Part shown: piece after piece, positions 23,555-36,013 of the stretch
Numbering within the stretch: the first letter of the stretch is position 1
How the letters are laid out: each line of letters begins with the position of its first letter
DNA from: Mya arenaria
Taxonomy: Eukaryota; Mollusca; Bivalvia; Myida; Myidae
NCBI RefSeq assembly: GCF_026914265.1
Contig: NC_069131.1
Coordinates: 10,990,001 to 11,054,000, forward strand
DNA length: 64,000 bases
Direction of reading: 5' to 3'
Notes under the pieces: model-generated
The model's database searches: none
What the model was told of the DNA's origin: nothing
Seen by the model: only the letters and a program-made list of their open reading frames with translations
Program-made: the position numbers and the translations under genes

Positions 23555-23860
23555 GTAAGTTATTGCGCTGACGCGAGCATGTGTACTCTGACCTTTAAAT
23601 ATCTCATGTGACCTTGACCTTTGAGGTATGGACACGGGTCAGGGTCACTGCACATCAACTCAATGAGGACAACATTTGTACCTAGTTATTTGGTTATCTT
23701 TCTTGAATGTTTAAGTAAGTTACAGCGCGGACAAGAGCATGTGTACTCTGACCTTTAAATGTATCGTGTTATCTTGACCTTTGAGGTATGGAACTGGGTC
23801 AAGGTCACTGCACATCGTCTCAATGTGTATCAGTATGAAAAAGTCCACCTGTAGTTTTAC
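23555..23860. repeat. Two ~160-bp tandem units, GGTCA-rich
   Basis: catgtgtactctgaccttta occurs at about 23578 and 23738 (160-base period), each followed by cttgacctttgaggtatgga and ggtcactgcacatc. This is a degenerate dispersed repeat. A tRNA B-box-like gggttcgaacc just before it (about 23508) hints at a SINE relic. Confidence 0.7.
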
Positions 23861-24169
23861 ATTGTACAGCTGCAAAGAGAGCAAGGATCTGTTATAAATG
23901 AAAACAATGGTTAATTTTCTGTCCATAAGAGTAATGCTACTTTTTCGAAAAGGTTTTGGATTTGATCGATTAAGATTAAAAATTCGCGAAACCATTATGA
24001 AAGCAATGGCATATAGATGTTTTACATAGCACTTGGTTCAAACGTAATGCACTCAGAAATGTGGTGCGTAGTTTGCCAATATACGCTAAATTGTGAAGAG
24101 GCTTTTGTCCATCTGCGCAAAATCATAAAGGGGCTAATATCCTATGTTGAAAGGGTGATCGTCCGCATG

Positions 24170-24475
24170 TGTCGAGAATAAGAATCTCTGCACATAGATT
24201 AGAGATAGAAACCGGTAGATGGCACTAACCAGTAGCAATACCACACTGGTATAGAAAATGTTTTGCATGTAATTTACTAGAAGATGAATTTTATTTTATT
24301 CTTGAATGCCAATTGTATAAAGATCTAAGAAATCAATACTTGAAAACATATGATAATACCGCACCGAATATACCTAAATTTATTGCATTGTTTAAATCGC
24401 AAAATGTTACTGTATACAGAAACCTTGCCATTTATGTGTATAAGGCAATGGAATTAAGAGAAAGATTTTGATTGT
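24170..24475 (+). mobile_element. LINE 3'-end fragment
   Basis: Translated remains (LRISAHRLEIETGR, LLEDEFYFILECQLYKDLRN, VYRNLAIYVYKAMELRERF) match the C-terminal tail seen in the LINE at 28190-29850 (DIEDEFHFICICSYSDALRW). 5' truncated. Confidence 0.75.
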
Positions 24476-24699
24476 ATTACGGGTAATATTTTTAACATTA
24501 ACTATTTGACGCTTAAATATAACTATATTGATGCTAAATCGTTGGTCGCATGATTTGCTGTATTTATAATTTTGATCAGTTGCTTATATGAATGTACTGT
24601 ATCTTTGTTAAGAAACAAGTCTCCGGTTTTGATTTAGATGATTTAGAACTATTTTTACAAACATATATGAATTCAGACTTCATTATTAATGACCTTATA

Positions 24700-24937
24700 G
24701 TTATACTACTATTTTTGCAGACGATATGATTTTACTAGTTAACACACCTGAAGAAATTAATAGGTCACTGTCATTATTAGAAATTTACTGTAATAAATGG
24801 AGTCTGGAGGTCAAAATAAGTAAAACAAAAACCATAGTTTTTCGTTAAAGAGGTGGACTGTTAAGAAATGAAAAGTTTCTATTAAAAAACAATTGACTTG
24901 AAGTTGTTAGTGAATTATTTGGGGACTGTTTTCAATA
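24700..24937 (+). mobile_element. LINE reverse-transcriptase fragment
   Basis: It contains the catalytic block FADDMILLVNTPEEINRSLS and KTKTIVFR, then breaks where a reversed LINE fragment begins. The next recognisable coding sequence of this copy is YGSEVWGFGKPKEIER after 25505. About 60 residues of RT expected between the two are missing. Confidence 0.8.
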
Positions 24938-25505
24938 GAACAGAACAGAACATAGTGTTTATTATCTTATGCATATACAGCATATCGATGATTTAATAGA
25001 AAGTTTAGGCATAACGTCAAGAAATGTACAAATAAATATACACGATAATGAATGCATGTACAAAGTTAACGAAAACATTCAATTCAGTGCATGCTAGTAA
25101 ACATACATAAAATAAGCTGAGAGCGATATGTTAACAAATACCATTCACAGGACTGTGATTTGCGTTATTAAGTTATATTATTTATCAAATTAAGACGTTT
25201 AATAAAACATTTACACAAGAAATTAGATAAACTGCTTAGAGTCGTCTTATTTTTTGTTGACAGTAACTCCACAAATTTAAACATGCTTGGTCGAATCCTA
25301 TATCTTGGGAGAATAAACCTTAGTCTAAGCTCATTGTAAGCTTCACACTTGATATCCAATATTTCAATAACACGGGTACATTTGCCAGGAATCATGAACA
25401 CATAGTTTGATAAGCCCTTAAGACACTAAATGTATCATAAGCTAATTGCAATAAGTATAATATCAAGCCAAATATTAGTTGTTAATTTTTGCCTTCATTT
25501 TTACA
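24938..25505 (-). mobile_element. Reversed LINE 3' end nested in another LINE copy
   Basis: On the minus strand it encodes the LINE C-terminus (AYNELRLRFILPRYRIRPSM, FKFVELLSTKNKTTLSS). It finishes in AATAAACACTATGTTCTG with a short GTTCT tandem tail at 24938-24955. It separates two halves of a plus-strand LINE, so it inserted later, with loss of target sequence. Confidence 0.75.
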
Positions 25506-26530
25506 ATACAAGGTTATGGGTCTGAGGTTTGGGGATTCGGAAAACCAAAAGAAATCGAGCGCATTCAGTTAAAGTTTTGTAAAAGAATATTAAATGCACG
25601 CCTCAATACTTCCAATTGTGCTATAGAAAGGGAACTAGGCCGTTATCCCCCGTATATATTTCGATATATAAGAATTTTAAAGAATTGGTTCAAAGATTTT
25701 GAAACACATAATGTTACAATCAAGTAAATATATAATATGTATGTTAAAGACTGTCAAAATGTTAAACATAATTGGGTTACTGATGTTAAAAATATTCTAA
25801 GCAAGCATGGCTTTGCATAATTTTGTGTTTGATAATCCAAAGTTACATAATGTTAACACATTTGTCAGTCTATTCAGAGAAACAGTAATTGATACATTTA
25901 AGCAAAGATGGGGGCAATGACAAAGCTAAAACTAGTTTCTTAACCTTTATGATAGTATGAAAAGGACACTTGACTTTTAACAATACTTGAACATTTTACC
26001 ACATGACTTACGATATAATACTAAATTAAGAGTGTCTGCTCATTCATTAGAATCCACATCGGTAGGTATGCAAATAGCAACACTCCTAGAAATGAACGTT
26101 ATTGTACTTTTTGTAATTCCAATGATATAGGAGATGAATTTCATTTTATATTAATATGTCATTGTTGTAATGATATCGGAAGGAAATACCTTAAGAAATA
26201 TTTCATGTCAGACCAAGCATGTACAAGTTAATAGAACTGCTAAAGTCAGAAAACAAAAACACTGTATTTAAATTATCCAAATATATAAAACATAGAACTT
26301 CCATTACATATAGTGATCAGTTTATATCAGCTCATCCGCATATTTAATTATAATTTGCATATAATTTTGTTCACGTATGACACATTATTCATATCTACAT
26401 GTAGACTTTGTATGTATCAAATCTGTATTTTGAGACATGTTGAATTTACGTTGTATAAATGTATTAATATTCTATAACTATGTAGTGTAATACGTCAAAT
26501 AAAATTATTTTCTGTCCTGTTCTTCTGTTC
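25506..26530 (+). mobile_element. LINE C-terminal coding fragment and 3' end
   Basis: It encodes YGSEVWGFGKPKEIERIQLK and FCKRILNARLNTSNCAIERE, then degraded sequence resembling the C-terminus. It ends with aataaaattattttctgtcc and a TGTTC-like tail near 26520. Several stops and frameshifts make it dead. Confidence 0.8.
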
Positions 26531-26559
26531 TATAATTTATTTAAACTTTATCAATGAAT

Positions 26560-27690
26560 GTATCAATAAAAATATCGCTTTTATCATTTTCCCATGACCG
26601 CGTACTTTGGGCCGCGTACTTTGGAGCGTTTTATGTTTGTCATGTACAACAATATCATTACATTTTAAACTAAACTTTACATTCACAGGACAATGAGCAT
26701 CAGAGTACATGCATCCAAAATTATTTTCACGCAAATCTACAACATTTTCAAACAAAGTTGGACTACACACAAAGTAATCCACCGTGCTAACATTTTTACA
26801 AGTCGTACTGCCGTTTAAATCCACCGGGGTACGGCCATTCAAAATACAACACCATAAAATATCACCTATAGCTGAAGTTTTGTCAGAAAATGAAAACCAT
26901 AATGTGAGCTCACAATCCGTATCAACGATCGATACGAATGACATTAGATTATTACGTATATCTATACAAATACCACCGGACTTTTTTCTTGCATTTTTTT
27001 TCTGTGTTTAAAGAAAAGAGTAAACTTTTCGGGGGGCTCCTCATTTGTCGTCTCGTCTGTATCGTCGCGGTGGCGTTTCACATAAGTCTCTTCAAGGGGT
27101 TGGGGGGATCTGATAAGAGTTTTGTTTCTCACTGGAACTTCATTTTCATTGGCAGAAACTGTTGCATATATGTTGGGCGTCGTGAATTCCATGTCCCCAC
27201 GTGTGTAATGGGGGAGTGGTTGAAACAAGATTTCGTTTTGACCTGTCCGATTCTTAAAGTTCTAATTTTGCATGCGAATGCTTGTTGTTGTTGTATTCGT
27301 TCAGGCAACACAAGGGTATCACTTTCGGGGTCATACAGTTTATTCCCAACATACAGTTTTTCGCGGACATTTTTTGTATTTTCTTTGCAATTCGGTTTCG
27401 ATTTGAAGCGTTTTATGACGGGGAATAAATGTCTGCGAAGTTCCTCAATTTCTGGAGGAAATTGTTCGTTAATGTACATTCCCGTGTGACGTTGGTTGAG
27501 TCTTACTCCTGCATCACGAACCGCCCCACGATCACTGTTTCGCTCAAACTTGGCAATGACGGGTCTCGGGTTTCCCTGTCTGGACTGGCCTCCTGTACGA
27601 TGTACTCGGTGGAAATGAACATCTTTGATTTTGTCGGTTTCAATACACTCAATGCGAAATTTTCGCAGTATTTGTTCATGTAAATTTGTG
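26560..27690 (-). mobile_element. LINE 5' part: ORF1 and endonuclease fragment
   Basis: On the minus strand, an ORF1-like region (VYINEQFPPEIE-type block MYINEQFPPEIEELRRHLFP, then VREKLYVGNKLYDPESDTL) resembles the RNA-binding ORF1 of L1-type elements. It is followed by the C-terminal half of an APE-type endonuclease (NGRTPVDLNGSTTCKNVSTV, then DYFVCSPTLFENV and SDAHCPV, where the family has SDH). The frame is interrupted between the two and the endonuclease N-terminus is missing. It lies head-to-tail in opposite orientation to the flanking LINE copies. Confidence 0.75.
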
Positions 27691-27902
27691 TGTATGTTTG
27701 TGTCTGGTGTTTCTAGGTATTTTGATTAATTTTAGAATATTGGTGTTTGGATACTGTCACATATTTCAGTTTGTTGGATTTTCATGAGCTTAAAATTTTG
27801 GAACAGTTTTGAGTATGTAAGTTACAATCATTAATGAAATCACTTCAATTGAATGTCGGAATAATTCCAGTTTCTTTACCAGTGTGTGTATACCACGTGA
27901 TA

Positions 27903-28110
27903 AATTGCGTCATAAATGCTACGTCGGAAGGCAATATTATTTCTTCGAATGCATACTTTAAACAAAGATAACTTTACCATTTCGTTGAGGAAACCAATCA
28001 CCTAATCAAACTACGGTTATAACCCGAATGCGGGTCTCTTTAAGCGGCATAGACTGCCTTTTTTGTTTCATTTAAAATGGTAAAGAGAGAGAGAAGTTAT
28101 CTTTGTCCAA
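27903..28110. mobile_element. MITE (family shared with 33218)
   Basis: It begins aattgcgtcataaatgctac followed by gtcggaaggc, the same terminus as at 33218-33407. It contains the block tgtttcatttaaaatggtaa, inverted relative to that copy. The right end runs into a short ccaatgt tandem at 28110-28180. Confidence 0.55.
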
Positions 28111-28189
28111 TGTCCAATGTCGTGCCAGCACAACATTCGATTTTGAATGTCCAATGTCCAATGTCCAATGTCGTATGTTTAGCTAACTT

Positions 28190-29850
28190 CACACAGCTAA
28201 TGTGGAATACAAGGGCAAATACTTAGAATTGTTCGCGACATGTATCAAAAAGTCAAATCTTGTTTAAAATAAATGTCTTCTTGTTCCGATTTCTTTTCTT
28301 ACGCTGTTGGCTTGCGTCAAGGAGAATTTATGTCTACTTTATTATTTTCTTTATTTGTAGAAGATCTAGAGTTGTATTTACAAAATGATGTTAACTCTGG
28401 TTTGCACTTAGATGATATTATTTTAATATTGTTATTATTTGCTGATGATATGGCTATTTAAGGCAAATCTCCTCAATATGATATTCAAATTCAATTGAAT
28501 AATTTATCAAGTTATTGTAATGCATGGGGATTTAAGGTAAATAATGATAAAACAAAACTTATGGTTTTTCGAAAACTAGGCGGGAATTTTGCCTAACGAA
28601 CGATGGACTTATAATGGTCAGGATATACATGTGGTTAACGATTTTAATTATTTAGGTGTTGTATTTAATTATTCTGGTTATTTTAGTTTGAACCAGGAAC
28701 ATTTGATTGGAAAAGCCCTTAAGGCAATGGATTTTTTATTTCACAAGTGTAATGATTTTGGTTTTAAACCCAGAAGTATGTGCCAACTTTTTGAATCCTT
28801 TGTTGGCTCAATCTTAAATTACTCAGCAGAGGTCCGGGGATTTACTAAATCTAAAGGAATAGAGAGAGTTCACTTAAATTGTTGTAAAAGATTATTGAGA
28901 GTTAGAACTAATACTTGCAATGCATGTGTGTATGGGGAATTAGGCAGATACCCTTTGTATTTACATAGATACATTCATATATTAAAATATTGGTTCAAGA
29001 TTGTTACCACTGACCATATTATTATCAAAACAGTATATAACCGATCTGTGTATTACTGCACTAAAGGTTGCCGCAACTGGGTTTATTATATTAAAGATAT
29101 GTTAGATGAGTTAGGCTTTAGCCACGTCTTGATAATGTTCTAAATATTAGTGTAAATGTATTCATTGAAGCTTTCAAGTGCAGATTATACGATACTTTTA
29201 AACACGATTGGTTCAGAACAGTTGAAAATAGTAGCGTATTGGGTATATATAGAACAGTTAAATCATGTTTAGCATATGAAACTTACTTAGATATTTTACC
29301 AGGAAGTTTATGATTTTACTTTAGCCGATTACGCCTATCTGTTCATTCACTTCGTATTCAAACTGGTAGATATGCGAAAAATAACATACCTAGAGCTGAA
29401 AGATATTGTCAATGTTGTAATTCTTTGGATATCGAAGATGAATTTCACTTTATATGCATCTGTTCTTATTCTGATGCTCTAAGATGGAAATATTTAAAGA
29501 AATACTATTTTCTAAAGACGTCAGTATTTAAATATATCCAGTTCATAAATTCAACTAACAGCACGGAACTTATAAAACTATGTATCTTTGTTAAAGAATA
29601 TCTTAAAATAAGATCAAGCTTACTAAATGTCAATACTTAATTACATTTATAAACCATGTTCACCTTCTCATTTATTATTTATTGATTTGTTTGTTTGTCT
29701 TTTTGTGTGTTTTTTTCTTCATATTTGTATGTTGTAATGTGTATTTATTGCTGTTTATTATCATTGCTCATACAAATTGTATTATAAAATGCATGTGTTG
29801 TGACGATGTACTAAGTGCAAGTCAATAAACTGTCTGTCTGTCTGTCTGTA
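28190..29850 (+). mobile_element. 5'-truncated LINE with RT and (TCTG)n tail
   Basis: It encodes the RT finger/palm half (AVGLRQGEFMSTLLFSLFVE, LLFADDMAI), thumb (NDFNYLGVVFNYSGYFSLN, then SAEVRGFTKSKGIERVHLN) and C-terminal tail (ERYCQCCNSLDIEDEFHFIC). It ends with AATAAA at about 29824 and CTGTCTGTCTGTCTGTCTG at 29830-29850. There is a stop just after the ADD motif and a frameshift near 28590. This is the longest LINE piece in the window. The short-tandem 3' tail in place of poly(A) is seen in several invertebrate LINE clades. Confidence 0.88.
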
Positions 29851-30419
29851 ATATAATTGCATTTTCATTACGATCCGTGTTTTTTTCCGGAGTTTAACGA
29901 GTTCTCCGGATAAATTTCCGGGGAATAAACTTGTCCAAATCAAACATTGCCTGATAAACCCAATAGACTAGCAGTTGGCAATACATTGTTATCGGGGTTA
30001 AACAACGCCGGATACCCCCGTAACAGTTTGACGTTTGGTAGGTAATTCATCATTAATCAAATATGGTAAATATCGCCGAGTTTCCCCGGTACACTATAAA
30101 GCTCAGTTGGCAATTTATCACCATTGACCGGTTTAAACGTCATCGGGTACCACCGCAGCTCCTCGGATATTTTTATCGAAAAAAATCTCGGATGAATATG
30201 GACGGTTTACAATGTCAGAAATCGGTACACTTTAACTACGCTTCGAGAAGATCACGTGGTAATTTCAATTAAGCAGTTAAACTTAATAACTTTAATCGTG
30301 GGAATCTTATTTATGTTTGCAATAATACACTTTACTGGTAATCAATTTAAACTTAGATCTACAAATACAAGCTACAATTGATTAATAATATAATTCATTG
30401 TTTTACAAACTACCTCTAC

Positions 30420-31100
30420 TGATAAACCGTCATACAAGAACTTGGATTAGAATATATATGGATAAACAGATTTGATAATGATATTCCATTTCTTGTTATA
30501 AAACAAAGATTATCAGACATGTATTACCTACATTGGTACTCAGATATCAACAATTCTCGAAAATTAAGGTCGTATTGTTTGTATAATCACGAGTTTACAT
30601 TAGAACCATGCTTTGATTACATTAATATTTTGAAAAATAGAATCTCCTTAACGAAACAGGGTGTCTGCTCATAATTTGGCCATTGAAACAGGGAGATACA
30701 ATAATACCCCTGAAGAACAAAGATTGTGTGTGTATTGTAATATGCAAGTTATATAATCAGAGTATCATTTTTATAAGTATGTCCAGCATATAGAGATTTA
30801 CGTTTGAAATATTTTAAGTCTTATTATTGTAGATGGCCTTCTTTACACAAATTTGAAAAATTAATGTCATTAATATCAAGACCGGCTTTAATCGGTATTT
30901 CGAAATACATATATTTTGCAATGCAAAGAAGAACATGACTTGGTTATTTGTACAAACCTTATTTTACTATCTAAAATGCATTGTATCTTACACATGCTAA
31001 ATGTTAATACCACACTTCGTTCACCTCTGAAAATGTTATACTTTTACTACCATCCTGCTTGTTATCGCTATAAACTTTGTAAGTTTTTTATGCGAACTTA
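30420..31100 (+). mobile_element. LINE C-terminal fragment, heavily decayed
   Basis: Broken frames recall the C-terminus of the copy at 28190-29850 (IPFLVIKQRLSDMYYLHWYS, RLCVYCNMQV). The intervening 29870-30270 has ccgg-rich, repeat-like sequence with no gene. Confidence 0.6.
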
Positions 31101-31333
31101 ACTACTATTGTATTGTTATGTATTGTATTGTTACCGGCATACATCCGAGGTTGTTTTCGATGGTCAGTGGTGGTTTGCAGCTTGTGCATGTTGTTATAAC
31201 TGTATGTATTGGAACTCGGCAAACATTCCTTACAAATCACACCGATAGTGACTCGGACACCCGACACCAACATTTAGCACTAAATTTAATAGGGTTACCT
31301 GCAGATTTAGCTAATCTGTTGATCTGATTCCTT

Positions 31334-31649
31334 AAAGTGACACTCTTATTTAAAATCAAAACAAACACATGTATTACAAGCATATATTTGAGTAAAAAAC
31401 CTTAAACTACTTACTAAATAATGCATTTATGGAAACTATTAAATGATTGGTGAGTGCTAAAAGATTAACAGTGATCTACTATCGTCTAATAACTTAGGTA
31501 GAAATACCGTGTTTTCTGACCTTTTTTCAAAATTAAACACGGTATCCTTCATAAGAACCATTGTTATCGGCATTTATTCATCCTTGTTGATATATTAAAC
31601 AATTGTATTAATTGTGCTAAATCTTATTTGGGCATAAGAGTGCATCTTT
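31334..31649 (+). mobile_element. MITE, ~316 bp (family shared with 22925)
   Basis: aaagtgacactcttatt at the left and taagagtgcatcttt at the right form a 15-base imperfect inverted repeat. The body is collinear with 22925-23255. Confidence 0.82.
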
Positions 31650-31876
31650 AAAGAGACTGTAACAAGTTTGACTAATTTTAATATTATAACCGTATTTTAC
31701 ATGTATAATATGTCCTCAACAAAATGTTTTCTAAAACCGTAGATAAGTTGTCGGGGTTTTCTAAATATGAAGAATTAACAAGATTTGTTGGTTGAAAGTA
31801 GCGTTGTAGATTATTTAACCTTGTACTTTTCCTCAAAATCGAAATAAGTAATAGTAAGATGACACATGCAGAAGCA

Positions 31877-31937
31877 TTTTAATGATTAAAAATGGGCGAA
31901 GTGAGCTTAGCGAACGAGCCCTTTTTAATCATCAAAA
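31877..31937. repeat. Short hairpin
   Basis: ttttaatgattaaaaatggg is mirrored by ccctttttaatcatcaaaa around a 20-base loop (cgaagtgagcttagcgaacg). From 31650 to 33217 nothing else was recognised. Confidence 0.85.
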
Positions 31938-33217
31938 TATTACTTAAAAAATACTACCTCTTTGGCTGACTCATTGTCAAAGCAAAAATGACGCAGGGAG
32001 TGTGTATCGGATAAGTGGCAGTGGGCAAACCTTTAAACGACCACGGGAGTTGAAACACTTAATGATTAAGCCTAGTACTTAATGATTGCCTGTCTGCAAT
32101 TACATTGACTGAAAATGAAAGTTGTATTCAAAACGCGAGTACCGTTTAAAGTTATATCCTAAACCTAAAATTTGAATATTTATGTTTGCAATAAACTGCT
32201 CTATTTAACTTTATCATTGATTTATAAACGATATGTTTTTTTGTTTTGGCCTAATTCCTGTTAATGACAGATTTGCAATTGTATATTGTACGAGTAACAC
32301 TACAATATATTCTTAAGTATACGACTATCAACATGGGTTCGATTGTAATTACATTTTTGTAGAGGATTGTATAAGGCACTGCTTTGAAAATCTTTCATGT
32401 ATGGAAATCGACCGGGTCATACTATTACTGCTCTCCATATTATTCGTTAGAGTGAAACGAAAATTTATATGTATCCACTTAGGAATTTGCCCTATAGCTA
32501 TTGTTAAGATAGCTCCGTATTTTATATTCTTCTAAAGGTCATAACAACAATATTTTCATTCAGTTTACAACCGTATTACAATACTCCTTAAGAAACGGTA
32601 GGTGAAGATCATGTCGCTAAATCCAGATCAAAACATGGCTTGAATCAGCTTAAAGAAATAGCATTCCAAAAGTATTTACAATTAAGGCAGTTAACAATAT
32701 CTCGGCCATAATCAAGTATATAAAGAATAGGAATCTTATAAGACACGAAAACCAGCTTATAGAAATACACCTAAGGTATTTAACCTGTGACCGTGTGGAA
32801 CGTCTGGTTTACTATATGTGTACGGATATTTCTTATTTCACGGTAAGATCTTGATCTGTTTTTATTCATTTAAATCAAGCGCTGTAACTTTCAGCGCGCC
32901 TTGATACATATTGTAGCCAACTTACGGCCGTGTATATATTGTTTTCATATAGCTTATTTATTACAGATAGCTTACATAAATGTATTGTTGCCATATAGAT
33001 AGTTTATCATAGTTTGCTTACCTACATTTAATGTTGTCATATACATGTACCTTAATTGTAGAAGATTGCTTTCCTTAATATTTCAAACAATTGCACATCG
33101 CTATCCAAACGATTGTCCATTGAATTATTTAAAAACTTGTTTACTTTTCTAATCAGAATCAGTTTACGCATTCAATGCATCTGCTGAAAATACGGCAAAT
33201 TCGACAACACTTATGTG

Positions 33218-33407
33218 AATTACGTCATAAATGCTACGTCGGAAGGCGATATTTTGCTAGAATGATAACTCAAAATAAAAACAACTTTTTTCTTCTTCTG
33301 TAATCACCATTTTAAATGAAACAAAGGGCAGCCCATGCCACTTTTTGAGCCCCGTATTCGCTTTATTACCGGTGTTTGCCTTCCAACAGAGCATTTATGA
33401 CGCAATT
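33218..33407. mobile_element. Small MITE directly upstream of the PTB gene
   Basis: The left end aattacgtcataaatgctac is inverted at the right end as gagcatttatgacgcaatt, with ggaaggc/gccttcc continuing the arms. The body is about 190 bases. It ends about 90 bases before the acceptor of the first coding exon (33499), so it sits in the 5' intron or promoter. Confidence 0.75.
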
Positions 33408-33520
33408 GGTCGACACTCAACTTTCTTTGATAGCGCCCAAATCTTTTCAAGCATATCACATTGTACCGATCCATTAAGGCTACAATTTCATCTTTCAGGT
33501 GAGCATTGGACGCTACCAAG

Positions 33521-36013
33521 ATGGCGGTGGTTAATGGCAGCACGATGTACTCGTGCAGCGTGTTCTACATCGGTAATGGGGCGCCCGCCAAGGACAAGAA
33601 AGGCATCGAAGCACTGCAAGCCCCTCTCATTGACATGTGAGTACTGCATTTAAATTACGAGGAATTGTTCGCATAAGGTGTTCTATATTGGTTGTGGAAT
33701 GCCCGTCTACGTTAAAAATTATATTAAAGCCTCCTTTCAGGGGACAAGTGAGTAGTTCTTGTTATTTGCGAGAAGGTATTCTATGATAATATCAGCGAAT
33801 ATGAATATTTTTTCCATATATAATATAGATTTGCATTTTTAACTCGGTTTTAATGTGACAGCATATTGGCCAATATTTAAACGAGTTTTGTTTCTTCTTA
33901 GAAGGGAAAGTCTAAAACGAAATGTTGGCACTCAGTGTGTAAGAAAATATCTTTAACAAATGCTTGACACATTTCTTTCAGGTACCGAGGAAATGTTTCC
34001 AACGTGGATGGATTAGAGGTTACGGTAACGGTGATGCCGGACGCCGTACACGTCAGATACGCAAATGACACCAAGCCGGAATTTATACTACCGATCTCGA
34101 CCTTATCCATCTGCGCAGCCGTCCGTTGTGTGGAGAGCCACGGAGACTTCGGAAACATGAAGTTTGTCCCAGTTCAATCCGTTATCATTGCGAATGAGCC
34201 GGACTCGGAACATCCAGCGATCTTTGCGACAGTGATGCGAGGTCACATGGATGACGGCGATGCGTTGCTGTGTCACGCGTTCATTTGCAAATCAACTCGG
34301 GACGCGTTGCACCTAGTAAACGCTACACAGACAGCTCATTCCGCTTACAAAAGCGGCTACAGCCCCACTGGCGCTATGAACTTTTTTATCGACCAGTCGA
34401 CTGAATTCGACCAGACGCGCTTCACACAGTCTGCCGATACCCGGAAAGAGGACACAAACAAAATTTACATGTACCAGGAAGACTTCGACACTCGTCAGTA
34501 CAACACTGATTCAAAAACCTACGTTTCACGTCTGGATGACGTCCACATGGGGCGCACTGCTACTAGTATGCGCTCGTACAATACGGGAAACTTCGGTGTC
34601 GGTGCTGAAAGACAAAATACGTTTTACATAAAGGCCGGCGACTACCGTCAACCATCACCGCCACCAGTTGTGGAGTCCGAGACCGTTATTGTTAGGGCGG
34701 ACGCCGAAATACAACGCGCCCTTATTCCGCAGCAGACGATCGTTATTGATAAACCGGTCATTGCCCCTCAAAAGCCAATTGAAATTCCCAAACCCAGGAT
34801 CATTGAAAGACCTGTCATGATTGAACCTCCAGAACCGCCAAAGATGGAGCGTCAAACAATTTACGTCGACAAACCGGTCTTTAGGGAGATGAAGTGGCCG
34901 GAACCCCCTCAGCCTCAGATAATTGAGCGACCAGTTTACATAGATCCACCTGCGCCGCCGAGACAGGAAAGACAGAAAATTGTTGTAGACAAGCCGATTG
35001 TTAAGGAGTATCCGAAACCACCCACACCTCCACCGCCAATGATTGAGGAGAATCCGATCTACATTGACCCACCTGAGTGGCCACGCCAGGTTCCACAGAA
35101 GATCATAGTTGATAAGCCAGTTGTTAGACCGATAGGCCCTGCGCCCCAGCCACCGCCGCCGGAAATCGAAGAGAAAATCGTGTACATAGATCCACCGGAT
35201 TATCCACCGCAACGGGCACATAGGATTGTTGTCGAAAAGCCCATGTTCAATCAACCGAAACCGGCGCCTAGACCCCCAACACCTGAAATCGTGGAAAAGA
35301 TGGTGTACATCGATCCCCCAGCGTACCCAAAACAAGAAGCACATAGAATTGTCGTGGAGAAGCCGATCATTAAAGATCCCGGTCCGCCGCCACCGGCACC
35401 TGGGCCCATTATCATCGAAAAACCTGTTTACATTGACGCTCCGAAGTATCCTCCACAGGAGCCGCAGAGGATAATTGTCGAAAAGATGGTCCTACGCGAC
35501 CGTGGTCCGCCACCACCGCCTCCGAAACCTATTATTATTGAGAAAATCGTGTACATTGATCCCCCTCCATGGCCGAAACAGGAGCCGCAGCGGATCATTG
35601 TAGAGAAACCGGTGATCCGCCAGCGCGCTCAGCCGCCTTCCCCAAAGCCGGTTTATGTGGATGTTCCAGTGTCGCCAATGCCTGAACCGCAGAGGGTCAT
35701 AGTCCAGAAACCCATGATGCGAACTACGTATGGTATATCTGAAACGCGCCGAGAGCAGTTGGCGCATGGCTATCAGTACCGATACAGGCCTGGGGTGAAC
35801 GTCAGATCAACTAACGTTGTCCGCTCGCCGTCTACGCGAAGCGGTCAGCAACGATTCTTTAGGTCTGATTTCGGCGAAAAGAAAGGACGTGTCGTTGATT
35901 ATAGAAGCGACACCGCCACCGTTAACCGCCCACATGGGACGACTCGTGACTTCCTGTCTCGGGAGAATCAGTCCATGAATTGGAACGCATTCAGGCTGAG
36001 TATCGATCAATAG
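33521..36013 (+). CDS. PTB-like domain protein with 40-residue Pro/Val-rich repeats
   Basis: Two coding exons, 33521-33636 and 33982-36013, join in frame (AT|G) to give 715 aa. The start is ATG in a good context (caagATGg), 22 bases after an acceptor at 33498, so at least one non-coding exon lies upstream. Residues about 10-163 look like a PTB/PID fold: MYSCSVFYIGNGAP, FILPISTLSICAAV, FATVMRGHMDDGDALLCHAF and CKSTRDALHLVNAT. A Tyr/Arg/Thr-rich linker follows. Residues about 286-618 are roughly eight or nine repeats of 40-41 aa, consensus-like IIEKxVYIDPPxYPxQEPQR followed by IIVEKPVI and a Pro run. The repeats recall the VPV-type repeats of alveolins/articulins, probably by convergence. The C-terminus (residues 619-715) is basic. 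It is probably cytoplasmic and structural or scaffolding, since no signal peptide or membrane segment is seen. The function is inferred only. Confidence 0.85.

Noticed and set aside
34655-35344. 229-codon antisense frame inside the PTB-repeat gene
   Set aside because: Shadow of the codon-biased proline repeats; the plus frame carries domains and correct splicing.
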